Notes under the pieces: generated by a model | The model's database searches: none | What the model was told of the DNA's origin: nothing | The model's input: only the letters and a program-made list of their open reading frames with translations | Translations under genes and position numbers: made by a program | Source of the DNA: Gymnodinialimonas sp. 57CJ19 | GTDB lineage: Bacteria; Pseudomonadota; Alphaproteobacteria; Rhodobacterales; Rhodobacteraceae | Direction: 5' to 3' | Assembly (NCBI RefSeq): GCF_038396845.1 | Contig: NZ_CP151587.1 | Location: 1,834,001-1,898,000 of the forward strand | Length of the DNA stretch: 64,000 bases | Shown here: piece by piece, positions 9,184 to 18,084 of the stretch | Layout of the letters: every line of letters starts with the position of its first letter | How positions within the stretch are numbered: the first letter of the stretch is position 1

Positions 9184-9486
9184 ATGTTACTCAGTATGCA
9201 TGAGCAAGAACGGCTCATGATTTACACCGCCGGTAAACTTGCGCTGGAACGTTTGGAACGGGGACTGAAGCTCAACCTTCCCGAGGCGACTGCGATCATA
9301 ACGTCTTTCCTTCTGGAAGGTGCTCGCGACGGTGAAACCGTGACCGACCTGATGGAGTCGGGCCGCAACGTCCTGAGCCGCGAAGATGTCATGGAAGGCG
9401 TTCCTGAAATGATCGCGCAGGTGCAGGTCGAGGCGACATTTCCGGACGGCACGAAACTCGTGACAGTGATGGAGCCGATCCGATGA
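9184..9486 (+). CDS. ureA: Urease gamma subunit
   Basis: Taken from ATG 9184 the protein is exactly 100 residues, the family length, and GAGGGGG lies seven bases upstream; a longer frame from TTG 9157 would add nine unrelated residues. Family signatures are [36 protein letters not shown] and [16 protein letters not shown], ending EPIR. It forms the trimeric apoenzyme with UreB and UreC that hydrolyses urea to ammonia and carbamate. The stop overlaps the ureB start (ATGA). Confidence 0.95.
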   Translation: MLLSMHEQERLMIYTAGKLALERLERGLKLNLPEATAIITSFLLEGARDGETVTDLMESGRNVLSREDVMEGVPEMIAQVQVEATFPDGTKLVTVMEPIR

Positions 9487-10040
9487 CCAAGAAACTCAAT
9501 CCATTCGCACAACTTGTGTCGGACCACGCCGATTCCGCAAAAGCGAAACACCGGTCTGATGATCCTGGTCGCGACTATGACCAGACGAGTTCCGACGCGC
9601 CCGAACAAACCAAATCATCCGGTGTCAGCGGACCAAGTACGCCGCGCCGTCCCGGCGGCGGCATCCGGCAAGCGCCTCGGCGTAAATCCGAGGACGCCCT
9701 CGACACAGAGCGCGATCCGATCGTCCCCGGAGAAATCCTCTACGGAGAGGGGGACGTTATCATCAACGAGGGTCTTGAGGTGACAACCATTCGCGTGGCC
9801 AACACGTCTGACCGCCCAATTCAGATCGGATCGCATTTCCATTTTGCCGAGGTCAATGCGGCGCTGGAATTTGACCGCGATGCCGCCTGGGGAAAGCGGC
9901 TTGCCGTGCTGTCTGGGGGCGCAGAACGGTTTGAGCCGGGCGCAGTGGAAGAAGTCGACCTGATCCCGATACAGGGCAAGCGCATCGTTTTGGGACTACG
10001 TGGACTTTGTGGCGGGGAGCTAGACAATGCAAAAGATTGA
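9483..10040 (+). CDS. ureB: Urease beta subunit with long N-terminal extension
   Basis: Residues 80-185 are a normal urease beta subunit, from [18 protein letters not shown] through [20 protein letters not shown] to LRGLCGG. Most beta subunits begin at this MIPGE position and have about 101-106 residues; here about 79 residues precede it. The extension is hydrophilic and rich in Ser, Pro, Asp, Arg and Gly, without recognisable fold. The start overlaps the ureA stop, which fixes the reading frame and makes the extension part of the translated gene. It overlaps ureC by 14 bases. A linker joins gamma and beta in Helicobacter UreA, but here gamma is a separate gene. Confidence 0.9.
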   Translation: MTKKLNPFAQLVSDHADSAKAKHRSDDPGRDYDQTSSDAPEQTKSSGVSGPSTPRRPGGGIRQAPRRKSEDALDTERDPIVPGEILYGEGDVIINEGLEVTTIRVANTSDRPIQIGSHFHFAEVNAALEFDRDAAWGKRLAVLSGGAERFEPGAVEEVDLIPIQGKRIVLGLRGLCGGELDNAKD

Positions 10041-11736
10041 TCGTCGTGAATATGTGGCGTCCTACGGCCCCACCAAGGGCGATCGCATTCGTCTGGCCGA
10101 CACCTGCCTGACCATCGAGGTGGAAGAAGACCGCTCCGGCGGCGGTGACGAATCCGTATTCGGCGGCGGCAAGTCGATACGCGAATCCATGGCGCAGTCG
10201 TCACACACCCGGGCCGAGGGCACACCTGACTTGGTCATCACCGGCGCGGTCATTCTGGACCATTGGGGGATCATCAAGGCCGACATCGGCGTGCGCGACG
10301 GGCGTATCGTGGGCATCGGCAAATCGGGCAACCCCGACACGATGGATGGTGTCGATCCGGCGCTGGTCATCGGGCCCTCGACCGAGATCATGGCGGGCAA
10401 TGGCTTGATCGCCACCGCCGGCGCCATCGACACCCACGTGCATTTCGTCGGCCCTCAGATGTTGCAGATCGCCTTGGCGTCCGGGGTAACCACCGTGACC
10501 GGTGGCGGCACGGGGCCGACCGAAGGGTCCAAGGCCACCCTCGCCACACCCGGCGCGTGGTGGATGGAACGGATGCTGGAAGGGTTCGACCCCTGGCCTG
10601 TCAACGTGCTGTTTTTGGGGCGCGGCAACACCATGTCGAAAGAGGCGATGTGGGAGCAGTTGCGTGGCGGCGTCGGCGGCTTCAAGGTGCACGAAGACTG
10701 GGGCGCCACGCCTGCCGTGATCGACGCCTGCTTGTCAGTCGCCGAGGACTCCGGCGTGCAGGTCGCGATCCACTCCGATACCCTCAACGAGGCCGGATTT
10801 GTCGAAGATTTGCTGAAAGCGGTCGATGGCCGAACCTTCCACGCGTTCCACACCGAAGGGGCAGGTGGTGGGCATGCGCCTGACATCATCTCCATCGCGG
10901 GGGAGCGTAATGTGCTGCCGGCCTCGACCAACCCGACGCGGCCGTTCACGAAGAACACAATCGCCGAGCATCTGGACATGGTGATGGTGGCCCATCACCT
11001 GAACCCCCAGGTTCCCAACGATCTGGCGTTTGCGGAAAGCCGCGTGCGTGCGGGGACCATCGCCGCCGAAGACATCCTCCAGGATATGGGGGCGATTTCG
11101 ATCATGTCGTCCGATGCCCAGGCAATGGGCCGGATCGGCGAAACGGTCATGCGGTCCTGGCAGACCGCCCATGAGATGAAGAAGCTGCGCGGCTCCTTGC
11201 CGGGTGATGACCGCGCCGACAACCATCGCGCGCGTCGCTATGTGGCGAAATACACCATTTGCCCGGCAGTCGCCCACGGGATGGAACGCGAAATCGGGTC
11301 CATCGAGGTCGGCAAGAAGGCTGATATCGTCATGTGGCAACCGGCGCTGTTCGGCGTGCGCCCGCACACGGTGTTTACCGGCGGCATGGTGGCGACAGCG
11401 GCCTTGGGCGATCCGAACGCCTCGATCCCGACGCCACAGCCGGTGATGGAGCGCACGGGGTTCAACGTGAACACGCCCGCCTCGGGCGCGACGTCTCTGG
11501 CGTTTGTCTCACAAGCGGCCATCGACGACGGTTTGGCCGATCGCATCAATACCAATCGCAAGTTCGTCGCCATCGAGAGCACAAGGGGACGTGGCAAGGA
11601 AGACATGCCCGAGAACACCGCCCTGCCCAATATCGAGGTCGATCCGGATACCTATTCGGTGAAGATTGATGGTGAAATTGCGGATCATGAGCCCGCGACC
11701 GAAGTGCCCATGGCACAGCGCTACTTCCTGTTCTGA
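10027..11736 (+). CDS. ureC: Urease alpha (catalytic) subunit with Ala in place of flap Cys
   Basis: The 569 residues align along the whole family. Nickel ligands are intact: H137 and H139 (DTHVHF), K220 that becomes carbamylated (GFKVHEDWG), H249 (IHSDTLNE), H275 (HTEGAGGG) and D363 (SSDAQAMGR). Substrate-binding H222, H324 and R339 are also present. The mobile flap normally reads MVCHHL; here it is MVAHHL, with Ala at 322 and the following His kept. In Klebsiella urease, Cys-to-Ala at this place reduces but does not abolish activity, so a working enzyme is expected. Order is A-B-C, with ureF three bases downstream. Confidence 0.95.
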   Translation: MQKIDRREYVASYGPTKGDRIRLADTCLTIEVEEDRSGGGDESVFGGGKSIRESMAQSSHTRAEGTPDLVITGAVILDHWGIIKADIGVRDGRIVGIGKSGNPDTMDGVDPALVIGPSTEIMAGNGLIATAGAIDTHVHFVGPQMLQIALASGVTTVTGGGTGPTEGSKATLATPGAWWMERMLEGFDPWPVNVLFLGRGNTMSKEAMWEQLRGGVGGFKVHEDWGATPAVIDACLSVAEDSGVQVAIHSDTLNEAGFVEDLLKAVDGRTFHAFHTEGAGGGHAPDIISIAGERNVLPASTNPTRPFTKNTIAEHLDMVMVAHHLNPQVPNDLAFAESRVRAGTIAAEDILQDMGAISIMSSDAQAMGRIGETVMRSWQTAHEMKKLRGSLPGDDRADNHRARRYVAKYTICPAVAHGMEREIGSIEVGKKADIVMWQPALFGVRPHTVFTGGMVATAALGDPNASIPTPQPVMERTGFNVNTPASGATSLAFVSQAAIDDGLADRINTNRKFVAIESTRGRGKEDMPENTALPNIEVDPDTYSVKIDGEIADHEPATEVPMAQRYFLF

Positions 11737-11739
11737 GCC

Positions 11740-12423
11740 ATGAGCACGGGGATGGGGAAACAGGCGGCACTTTTGCTGCTCGCGGATGGTCGTCTGCCTG
11801 CGGGCGGATATGCGCACTCTGGCGGGCTGGAACCGGCCGTCACGGCGGGGCGCGTTACCGATATGGAGGGGCTAGAGCAGTTCCTGATCGGCCGAGCGGA
11901 AACGGCGGGACTGATCGCGGCGGCGTTTGCTGCGGCGGCCTGTGCACGGGCCGTGCGCGATGATCTGTCAGAGATGCCATTGCTTGAAGCCGAGTTGGAC
12001 GCGCGCATCCCATCGCCCGAATTGCGCAATGTCTCGCGCAATCTGGGGCGGCAACTACGCCGCGCGATGGAGAGCATCCATCCACATGCCGATTACGCAA
12101 AATTGGGCAATATGCCTCATCAGCCGATCGTCATGGGGGTCGCGGCGGCGGCTCTTGGATTAGGGCCCGGTGACGCGGCGCTTGCGATCCTGCATGAAAA
12201 CAACTCGGGCGCGGCTGCGGCGGCGGCCAAGGTAATGCGTGTCGATCCGTTTCACGTCCACGCCATCCTTGCGCGTGCCACCGCGCGGCTGGACCGTCTT
12301 GCCGACACCGCCGCATCCTATGCCGACCGTGACCCCGCCGATCTGCCCGCTGGTGGATCGCCCCTGTCGGATATCGCCGCAGAGCACCACCGGAGGTCCG
12401 ATGTACGACTCTTCGCCTCCTAA
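11740..12423 (+). CDS. ureF: Urease accessory protein UreF
   Basis: The 227-residue protein opens with the UreF signature LLLADGRLPAGGYAHSGGLE. The core is all-helical, including NMPHQPIVMGVAAAALGL and the Asn-rich segment LHENNSGAAAAAAKVMRVD. UreF joins UreD and UreG in the complex that loads nickel and CO2 into the apoenzyme. Three bases separate it from ureC, and its end overlaps the ureD start by 23 bases, so it is translationally coupled. Confidence 0.92.
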   Translation: MSTGMGKQAALLLLADGRLPAGGYAHSGGLEPAVTAGRVTDMEGLEQFLIGRAETAGLIAAAFAAAACARAVRDDLSEMPLLEAELDARIPSPELRNVSRNLGRQLRRAMESIHPHADYAKLGNMPHQPIVMGVAAAALGLGPGDAALAILHENNSGAAAAAAKVMRVDPFHVHAILARATARLDRLADTAASYADRDPADLPAGGSPLSDIAAEHHRRSDVRLFAS

Positions 12424-13174
12424 AGCGTCCAATCCCGTAATCGGTGCGATGTCCGCCCATGCGGTTTTGGCGACTGAACCGGCACCCGGTGCGCTGACCA
12501 GCCGTGTCAAAACACTCCGCAATGATGGCCCGTTGGTTCTGCGCCCCTGTAATCCCAAAGCGCGTGAGCCGTTGACCCATCACCGACGCGACGTGGCCCG
12601 CGTGGCGTTGGCGGCGGGAACAGCGGGGCCAATTGGCGGCGATCACTATCGGCTGGATGTCCACGTGGGTGCAGGCAGCACGCTGGTTTTGACCGAGGTT
12701 TCGCACATGCTGGTTCTCCCCGGTCTGGGCGGTGGGCAGTCGCAGATGACCGTTAGAATTACTGTCGATGACGGCGCGACATTTTTCTGGTGGGCAGAGC
12801 CGATCATTGCCGCGCATCGGTGCAATCATCGCCATGACGTGCGCATTGCCTTGGCCCCGACGGCGCGGATGATTCTGCGCGAGGAAATGTTGTTGGGCCG
12901 CCACAAGGAAGCGCCGGGGGATTTCGCCAGCCGTTTGCGGATCACCCGTGATGGGGCCGCCCTCTATGACCAAGACCTGAAAGTTGGACCCGCGGCCGAC
13001 GGTTGCAACGGCGCTGCCGTCTTGGGGGGCAGGGGGGCGGTTGGCTCCATCCTCGCCGTTAATCCGGACTGGACCCCAAACGCCCTGACGGCAACCCCTA
13101 TCACCCGGAGGCGGCCCTTACGCCGCTGGCCGGACCCGGTGTCGCGATCGGGGCTGTGGCTCCGGACAGCCTAG
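12401..13174 (+). CDS. ureD: Urease accessory protein UreD, C-terminus displaced by a frame change
   Basis: Start ATG 12401 has GGAGG just upstream. The N-terminal 220 residues fit UreD: LTHHRRDVARVALAAG, GSTLVLTEVSHMLVLPG, FFWWAEPIIAAHRC and LREEMLLGRH. After NPDW (near 13072) this frame runs into an Arg/Pro-rich tail of about 34 residues that does not look like UreD and stops at 13174. The proper C-terminus continues in the -1 frame to 13233. Either one base is missing near the CCCCAAA run or a ribosomal -1 shift is used. If neither repairs it, nickel loading could be impaired. Confidence 0.85.
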   Translation: MYDSSPPKASNPVIGAMSAHAVLATEPAPGALTSRVKTLRNDGPLVLRPCNPKAREPLTHHRRDVARVALAAGTAGPIGGDHYRLDVHVGAGSTLVLTEVSHMLVLPGLGGGQSQMTVRITVDDGATFFWWAEPIIAAHRCNHRHDVRIALAPTARMILREEMLLGRHKEAPGDFASRLRITRDGAALYDQDLKVGPAADGCNGAAVLGGRGAVGSILAVNPDWTPNALTATPITRRRPLRRWPDPVSRSGLWLRTA

Positions 13175-13233
13175 CGCTACGCCAACGTTTGACCCAAGGC
13201 CTGACAGAACTCAAAGCGCCTTGGCCCATCTGA
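13063..13233 (+). other. UreD C-terminal segment in the -1 frame
   Basis: Read in frame from 13063, this stretch encodes LAGPGVAIGAVAPDSLALRQ followed by a helical LTQGLTEL segment and ends KAPWPI at a TGA (13231-13233). The pattern Ala-Pro-Asp-Ser-x-Ala-Leu-Arg near the end is what UreD proteins normally have, and the stop falls 19 bases before ureG, a usual operon spacing. It has no start codon of its own. Confidence 0.75.
13075..13081 (+). other. Slippery-type heptamer C-CCA-AAC in ureD
   Basis: In the UreD frame the codons read ACC-CCA-AAC, so 13075-13081 fits the X-XXY-YYZ form of -1 slippage sites in the correct phase. Slipping would give access to the displaced C-terminus. A 5-bp GC hairpin (GCGGC 13111-13115 with GCCGC 13122-13126) lies 29 bases downstream, farther than the usual 5-9 bases. 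The same C4A3 run is also a likely place for a one-base deletion or sequencing error. Confidence 0.4.
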
Positions 13234-13252
13234 CACGAATGGAGACGTACCA

Positions 13253-14017
13253 ATGACCGAAGACACAAGAACAAATCAGACCCGCGCCTTGCGCCTTGGT
13301 GTTGCCGGCCCCGTGGGCACGGGCAAAAGCTCGGTGATCGCCACACTTTGCAGGCATCTGCGCGATGAATTCGCCCTCGGCGTGATCACCAACGACATCT
13401 ACACCGATGAGGACGCCCGCTTTCTCAAATCCGCGGGCGTTCTGCCAGAGGAGCGGATTCGCGCAGTGGAAACCGGATCCTGCCCGCACACGGCGATCCG
13501 TGACGACGTGACGATGAACCTGATTGCAGTCGAGGATATGGAGCGCGACTTCGCCCCGCTTGATATCGTGATGGTGGAGAGCGGCGGCGATAACCTGACG
13601 GCGACGTTCTCTCCGGCGCTGGTCGATGCGCAGATCTTCGTGCTGGATGTCGCCGGCGGTGGCGACGTGGCGCGCAAGGGGGGGCCTGGGATCAGCGGCG
13701 CCGATTTGTTGGTAATCAACAAGATCGATCTGGGCGAACATGTGGACGTGGACGTCGACCAGATGGTCGAGGATGCAACGAACGCGCGGGACGGCAACCC
13801 CGTTCTGGCCCTGTCGCGCAAGTTGCCCGAGACAACACAGAAACTGTGCGATTGGGTGCGCGGGTTGCACAAGACCTATGCCTCTGGCGGTCACACGCCC
13901 AAAGATCCGGGTCCGATGGCGCCGCACCACCACGCCCATGACGATGGGCACGAACACGGGCACGAACACGGGCATGGGCACGAACACGGGCATACCCACA
14001 CTCATTCCCATGGCTGA
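13253..14017 (+). CDS. ureG: Urease accessory GTPase UreG with C-terminal His tail
   Basis: Residues 10-210 are a normal UreG (SIMIBI GTPase): P-loop [29 protein letters not shown], the metal-binding [13 protein letters not shown], the Walker B region ESGGDNL and the guanine motif NKID. GTP hydrolysis by UreG drives nickel insertion into urease. UreG proteins usually end near residue 205-215; this one adds a tail whose last 30 residues contain 15 His in GH/EH repeats. Such His-rich stretches are more often at the N-terminus of UreG or in UreE, which is missing here, so the tail may hold nickel. Confidence 0.93.
   Translation: MTEDTRTNQTRALRLGVAGPVGTGKSSVIATLCRHLRDEFALGVITNDIYTDEDARFLKSAGVLPEERIRAVETGSCPHTAIRDDVTMNLIAVEDMERDFAPLDIVMVESGGDNLTATFSPALVDAQIFVLDVAGGGDVARKGGPGISGADLLVINKIDLGEHVDVDVDQMVEDATNARDGNPVLALSRKLPETTQKLCDWVRGLHKTYASGGHTPKDPGPMAPHHHAHDDGHEHGHEHGHGHEHGHTHTHSHG
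13946..13993 (+). repeat. Tandem 12-base repeat encoding Gly-His-Glu-His in ureG
   Basis: GGGCACGAACAC occurs at 13946-13957, 13958-13969 and 13976-13987, with the six-base unit GGGCAT at 13970-13975 and 13988-13993. The repeats encode the His tail of UreG and could change length by slippage. Confidence 0.85.
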
Positions 14018-14101
14018 AACGCCAGCGCCGCGACGCCACGCAAGACGGCGCGTCACCATCATCTGAAACGTCACCGAAACTGATCCGAAAAGGAGCTTAC
14101 G

Positions 14102-14677
14102 ATGAAACGAATTGCACCAGCTGCGGTCCTTATGATGGGGGCCACCCCGGCGCTTGCACACTTGGACCCTGCGCAGCACGGATCATTCACCGCGGGCCTG
14201 TCTCACCCCGTGTTCGGCCTCGACCACATCCTTGCCATGATCGCGGTCGGGCTTTGGGCTGCGCTGCTTGGCGGCCGTGCGCTTTGGGCGCTTCCGACAG
14301 CCTTCGTTGGTGCGATGATTGCCGGTTTCGCCTTGGCAGTGATGGGCTTCGGCCTGCCCCTTGTGGAGCCGATGATCCTTGTCTCCGTCCTGGCACTTGG
14401 GCTTGCAGTAGCCCTGACGTTGCGTCTTCCCGTGGCGGCGGTTTCAGGCATCGTCGGCATGTTCGCCCTGTTCCATGGCTATGCCCATGGGGGAGAGTTG
14501 GGGGCCGCGGCGGCGCTTAGCTTTGGAGCTGGCTTTGCGGTGGCAACGGCGCTGTTGCACGGCGTAGGTGTTGCCATTGCAGTGGCTGCGGGCCATGTTC
14601 TGACCGGATCAAAGCTTGTGCAGGGCTTGGGATGGGCGACCGTGGTTGGCGGTGTCTGGATCGCTGTAGCGGGCTGA
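14102..14677 (+). CDS. ureJ: HupE/UreJ family membrane protein (probable nickel permease)
   Basis: The 191-residue protein has a signal peptide (cleavage near ALAHLDPAQH) and about six membrane helices. Family motifs are HPVFGLDHILAMIAVGLWAA in the first loop/helix and the His-containing LFHGYAHGGELG later. HupE/UreJ proteins sit in hydrogenase and urease operons and are thought to import nickel. It is the last gene of the urease operon, 84 bases after ureG, and is followed by a strong hairpin. Confidence 0.88.
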   Translation: MKRIAPAAVLMMGATPALAHLDPAQHGSFTAGLSHPVFGLDHILAMIAVGLWAALLGGRALWALPTAFVGAMIAGFALAVMGFGLPLVEPMILVSVLALGLAVALTLRLPVAAVSGIVGMFALFHGYAHGGELGAAAALSFGAGFAVATALLHGVGVAIAVAAGHVLTGSKLVQGLGWATVVGGVWIAVAG

Positions 14678-14702
14678 GAAGCCGTCGATTCTCAACAAGT
14701 CT

Positions 14703-14735
14703 TGCGACGCCTCCGCCCCCGCGTGAGGCGTCGCA
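14703..14735. terminator. Strong hairpin between ureJ and the alpha/beta hydrolase gene
   Basis: TGCGACGCCTC at 14703-14713 pairs over 11 bp with GAGGCGTCGCA at 14725-14735 around an 11-base loop. It lies between convergent genes, 26 bases after the ureJ stop and 17 bases past the minus-strand stop, so it can serve both directions. Confidence 0.75.
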
Positions 14736-14751
14736 GTGTTTGGAACAGCCC

Positions 14752-16461
14752 TCATCTTGTCCGAACGTGGCCGCATCCCTGCTGAAAGCCTGCATCGCAA
14801 TGGGCGATCAGCCGTGTCGTATCCGTCTCGGTCCAATCCGCCGGGTCCGTGACGGCAACCCACGGGCCGATGTAATCGGGTGCGTAATACGCGTGGCCGT
14901 GGCCATCGGGTGCGGTATTGGCCAGCGCCATGTCCACGGCGAGTTGCAGCTGTGTGACGACGGGGATGAAACGCATCTGCGACGAGACATCGGGGCCGGG
15001 CGCTTCCCGCATCCATTGCGGGGCGCTAAACAAAGAAGTGGGCGAGAAGAACACGATCGGATCGCTGGAATACTGAAGATAGACGATCCGCATGTCGCCC
15101 CAACCCTCGGAGCCGCCGGCGTCTTGATAGTGGGAGGCAAACCGGATCAAGCGCCCGTCCCCAAGGAGGGGCACGATGAACGGGCTGCCAGCATTGCGCG
15201 ATGCGACGACATGCTGCCAGCGGACAGATGGAAACGGGGGGCCTGCCCATAGCGCGCCGTCAATTGGATCATCCAGAAGCGTAAATAGGTCTGTACCGTG
15301 CATGGAGGACCAGGCCCCCAAGCTTAACCCGTGCATATAGAGCCGCGGACGCGCGTCGCGGGGAAGGGTGCGCCAGTGTGTATGAATGGTGCTGATCAAC
15401 GCCTCCGCCTGGTCAAGGCCGCTTCGTGTCTCAAGGATGAGCGCGAGGGGGGATTGCAGGTAGGAATATTGGACCGCGACGGTCGCGATATCTCCGCCGT
15501 GCATATATTCCACCGGATCAACGGCGCCCGGGTCCATCCATCCGGTTCCGGTGGGCATGGCGACGATCAGGACCTCACGATCAAAACCGCCTTGCCGGAT
15601 CAACTCTGCCAGCGCCAGATCGGCACGTTCCTGGGGCGTGTCGGCCTGGGCGCGGCCCACGTAGACACGGATTGGCGTTCGTGCGTCGCGGCCGGTGAAG
15701 GTGGCGATATCGCCCGCGGTGGGGCCATTGAGGATGTAATCGCGACCGGGTTGGCCGAGCGCGCCCCAATTCACAAGGGACGCTGCCCCACCCGTCAGGT
15801 TTCGCGCCCGAGGCGGGGCCGGTGCATCGTCAAACAAGCGTTGGGCGAGGGTTACAGAGCTGTCCAGTCCGTCGATCACACGGTTCAATACGCCGTCACG
15901 GGCCAGAACGATCAGGATCAGGGATGTCAGAAGAAAGCCAGCGACATCTGCCGTGCGGGCGGGCATGTAGCGATAAAGACGCAACCTCACGCGGTTAAAG
16001 ACCCATTGCAGCAGATACCCCACGAGGACCAGAAAGATGAAGACCGCAACCGCCAGTGCCAGCATCTGAGGTGTATGGGACGTTTCCACCAACTCCATCC
16101 CCATCGGCGCACGAATGCTATTTTGCCACCCCCTTGCCGCCGAAAGGCAGATGGCAAGCACCACCGCCGTCGGCACGCCCAGGATACCACGAGCCCACAC
16201 CGCCGGCCGTCCCTGGACCTCTGGCAATTCCAGCAGTCGCCAGAGCGCGATGGCGAAGCGTCCGATCAGATAACCTACCGCCATCACCAGCCCGCCGAGA
16301 ATTCCCTGAACAAGCCAATCACGCGGTATCAGGCTGGGGGTCAGCGACCCCGCGAGAAACAGAATTCCCAGATAGAGGGGCATGGCATAGAGCCCGGTCC
16401 GCTCGAACCACCCACGTCCGCGTATTGCGCCGCCTTCCGTCATATGACCTGCTCCGAACAA
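14752..16461 (-). CDS. Membrane alpha/beta hydrolase (Abhydrolase_9 family)
   Basis: The 569-residue protein has five or six membrane helices in the first 200 residues, then a hydrolase domain of about 300 residues with the nucleophile elbow HGLSLGAWSS. Layout and motifs match the Abhydrolase_9_N plus Abhydrolase_9 proteins, whose substrates are unknown; an esterase or lipase role at the membrane is plausible. The second in-frame ATG at 16443 is an alternative start. It is convergent to the urease operon. Confidence 0.75.
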   Translation of the reverse strand: MFGAGHMTEGGAIRGRGWFERTGLYAMPLYLGILFLAGSLTPSLIPRDWLVQGILGGLVMAVGYLIGRFAIALWRLLELPEVQGRPAVWARGILGVPTAVVLAICLSAARGWQNSIRAPMGMELVETSHTPQMLALAVAVFIFLVLVGYLLQWVFNRVRLRLYRYMPARTADVAGFLLTSLILIVLARDGVLNRVIDGLDSSVTLAQRLFDDAPAPPRARNLTGGAASLVNWGALGQPGRDYILNGPTAGDIATFTGRDARTPIRVYVGRAQADTPQERADLALAELIRQGGFDREVLIVAMPTGTGWMDPGAVDPVEYMHGGDIATVAVQYSYLQSPLALILETRSGLDQAEALISTIHTHWRTLPRDARPRLYMHGLSLGAWSSMHGTDLFTLLDDPIDGALWAGPPFPSVRWQHVVASRNAGSPFIVPLLGDGRLIRFASHYQDAGGSEGWGDMRIVYLQYSSDPIVFFSPTSLFSAPQWMREAPGPDVSSQMRFIPVVTQLQLAVDMALANTAPDGHGHAYYAPDYIGPWVAVTDPADWTETDTTRLIAHCDAGFQQGCGHVRTR

Positions 16462-16734
16462 TAGGGCGTTGTGCCACCCGCACGTGCGATCATTGTCGAG
16501 GGGACGGGCGTGTCCGTAGGCACCAGTGTTTCAATTGGCATGTGGCATGTGATCCTCAAAGGTATTGCATTCTCGATGGGATATTGAGCGCCCTAGCCCT
16601 CCTGAAGACAAGGCCGAACCCAGGCAGAGCAGGGCTGGAACGGGTCACTGCCCTCAAATTGCGAGGGCCGGCATTGCGCTGCGTTAAAATGGACCGCTCA
16701 ACCATTGCGTAGGTTCGCCCATGAGGAAACCATC

Positions 16735-17166
16735 ATGCGTTGTATCTACCCAGATATCTTGGTCGCTCGTGTCATGAGTGCGCCGGTCACCACCGCAGGT
16801 CTTGACACGTCCGTACGCGCGGCCGCTGCCTTGATGCGGGAACTGGGCATCGGCGCACTACCGATCTGCGACGACACAGGCCCCGTTGGAATGGTAACGG
16901 ACCGCGATATCGTCACCCGATGGGCGACGAAGGTGGCATCAGATGCCCCGGTTGCAGAGATCATGACCGCAGGCGTGGTGACATGTGCGCCCGAGCAAAC
17001 AGTCGAAAACGCCGCCCATATCATGTCTGACGCGCAGGTTCGCAGGCTCGTCGTTGTTGCCCAGTCAGGTAAACTGGTGGGCATCATAACCCTGGGTGAC
17101 ATCGCGCGAGATGCCAGCGAATTGCTCGCCGGAGAAACCCTTGGCGAGATTGTCGAACCGCTGTGA
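16735..17166 (+). CDS. Two-CBS-domain protein
   Basis: The 143-residue protein is a single CBS pair (Bateman module): first domain with MSAPVTTAGLDTSVRAAAALM and VGMVTDRDIVTR, second with MTAGVVTCAPEQTVENAAHIM and VGIITLGDIAR. Such stand-alone modules bind adenosine nucleotides and regulate partners. ATG 16735 with GAGG seven bases upstream is preferred over a TTG at 16705. A small hairpin lies upstream, GCCCTC paired with GAGGGC. Its 3' end faces the Crp/Fnr gene. Confidence 0.85.
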   Translation: MRCIYPDILVARVMSAPVTTAGLDTSVRAAAALMRELGIGALPICDDTGPVGMVTDRDIVTRWATKVASDAPVAEIMTAGVVTCAPEQTVENAAHIMSDAQVRRLVVVAQSGKLVGIITLGDIARDASELLAGETLGEIVEPL

Positions 17167-17178
17167 ATGCGGGCGCCT

Positions 17179-17907
17179 CTACTGGATCAGGATCTCACGC
17201 CGAAATGCGTTCAGGTCAATTTTAGCGATGTCGCACAGGCTATCCAGATCCGTCAGCGTAATACGGCCCGGAGTGGGATAAGAAATAATCTCGTCCCGCT
17301 CCAGGCGCCGCATCGTGCGGCTGACATGAACGTTGGTCATGCCCGTGAATTCTCCAATCTTGTGCTGGGTCATGGGGAAATCAAAGCAGGCCCCTTCGGT
17401 AAGGCCAACCGCTTCCAGCCGCACATAGAATTCCAGCAGGGCGTAAGCGATACGATTGGCAGAGGAGCTTTGTCCCAAACGCAGCAATAGTTCCGATGTG
17501 CGTGACTGTGTCCTGACGATTTCTGCCGACAGCATTTCCCGCAACTCGGCCATTTCAGGCTCGGGGCCATTCGGATCGCCCGGACGGATGTTGATGTTGC
17601 GCACATCGCTCAACGCTTCCACAGAACAGGCGGCGACGGGCGCGCGCGCCGCGCCGACCAAGGCGAAATCTCCCGGCAGCATAACGTCTATGATCTGCGT
17701 TTCGCCGTCGGGCAGCATTTTCGAGAACGCAACCCAGCCTTCTAGAAAGAGCATGGAATGATCGGCAAAATCGTCTTCCCGAACCAACGTTTTGCCCTTG
17801 TGCGCGACCTCGATAATCGCGTTTGGACGCGCTTGCAAAAATGCCTGAACGAGGGCTGGGGGGTTTTTGGTGAAGGGGAGCTTCAAAAGCTTGCCGTGAG
17901 ATCGCAT
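17179..17907 (-). CDS. Crp/Fnr family transcriptional regulator
   Basis: Started at 17907 (GGAGAAGG upstream) the protein has 242 residues, normal for Crp/Fnr. The effector beta-barrel is at about residues 30-120 (LFLEGWVAFSKMLPDGETQI, LPGDFALVGAA) and the winged helix near 170-225 (TQHKIGEFTGMTNVHVSRTMRRL). It lacks the N-terminal Cys cluster of oxygen-sensing FNR, so the signal is unknown. A longer frame to 18033 exists but has no ribosome site. It lies 177 bases downstream of the phospholipase D gene. Confidence 0.85.
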   Translation of the reverse strand: MRSHGKLLKLPFTKNPPALVQAFLQARPNAIIEVAHKGKTLVREDDFADHSMLFLEGWVAFSKMLPDGETQIIDVMLPGDFALVGAARAPVAACSVEALSDVRNINIRPGDPNGPEPEMAELREMLSAEIVRTQSRTSELLLRLGQSSSANRIAYALLEFYVRLEAVGLTEGACFDFPMTQHKIGEFTGMTNVHVSRTMRRLERDEIISYPTPGRITLTDLDSLCDIAKIDLNAFRREILIQ

Positions 17908-18084
17908 ATTGTGCCTTCTCCAAATATTTGCACCGCCTGCTGCGACTTCCGTTGCGTGGCCATACCGCGAGTAACGTATCAGGTGCGCTGCCAGTGCACC
18001 ATGTCGCGCAGGCGGACGATCTACAGTCAGCATTGAGGCGCACCGGCAAGGTGGTGGGTTTTGGGTAGGGGCGTGGATTTGGCG

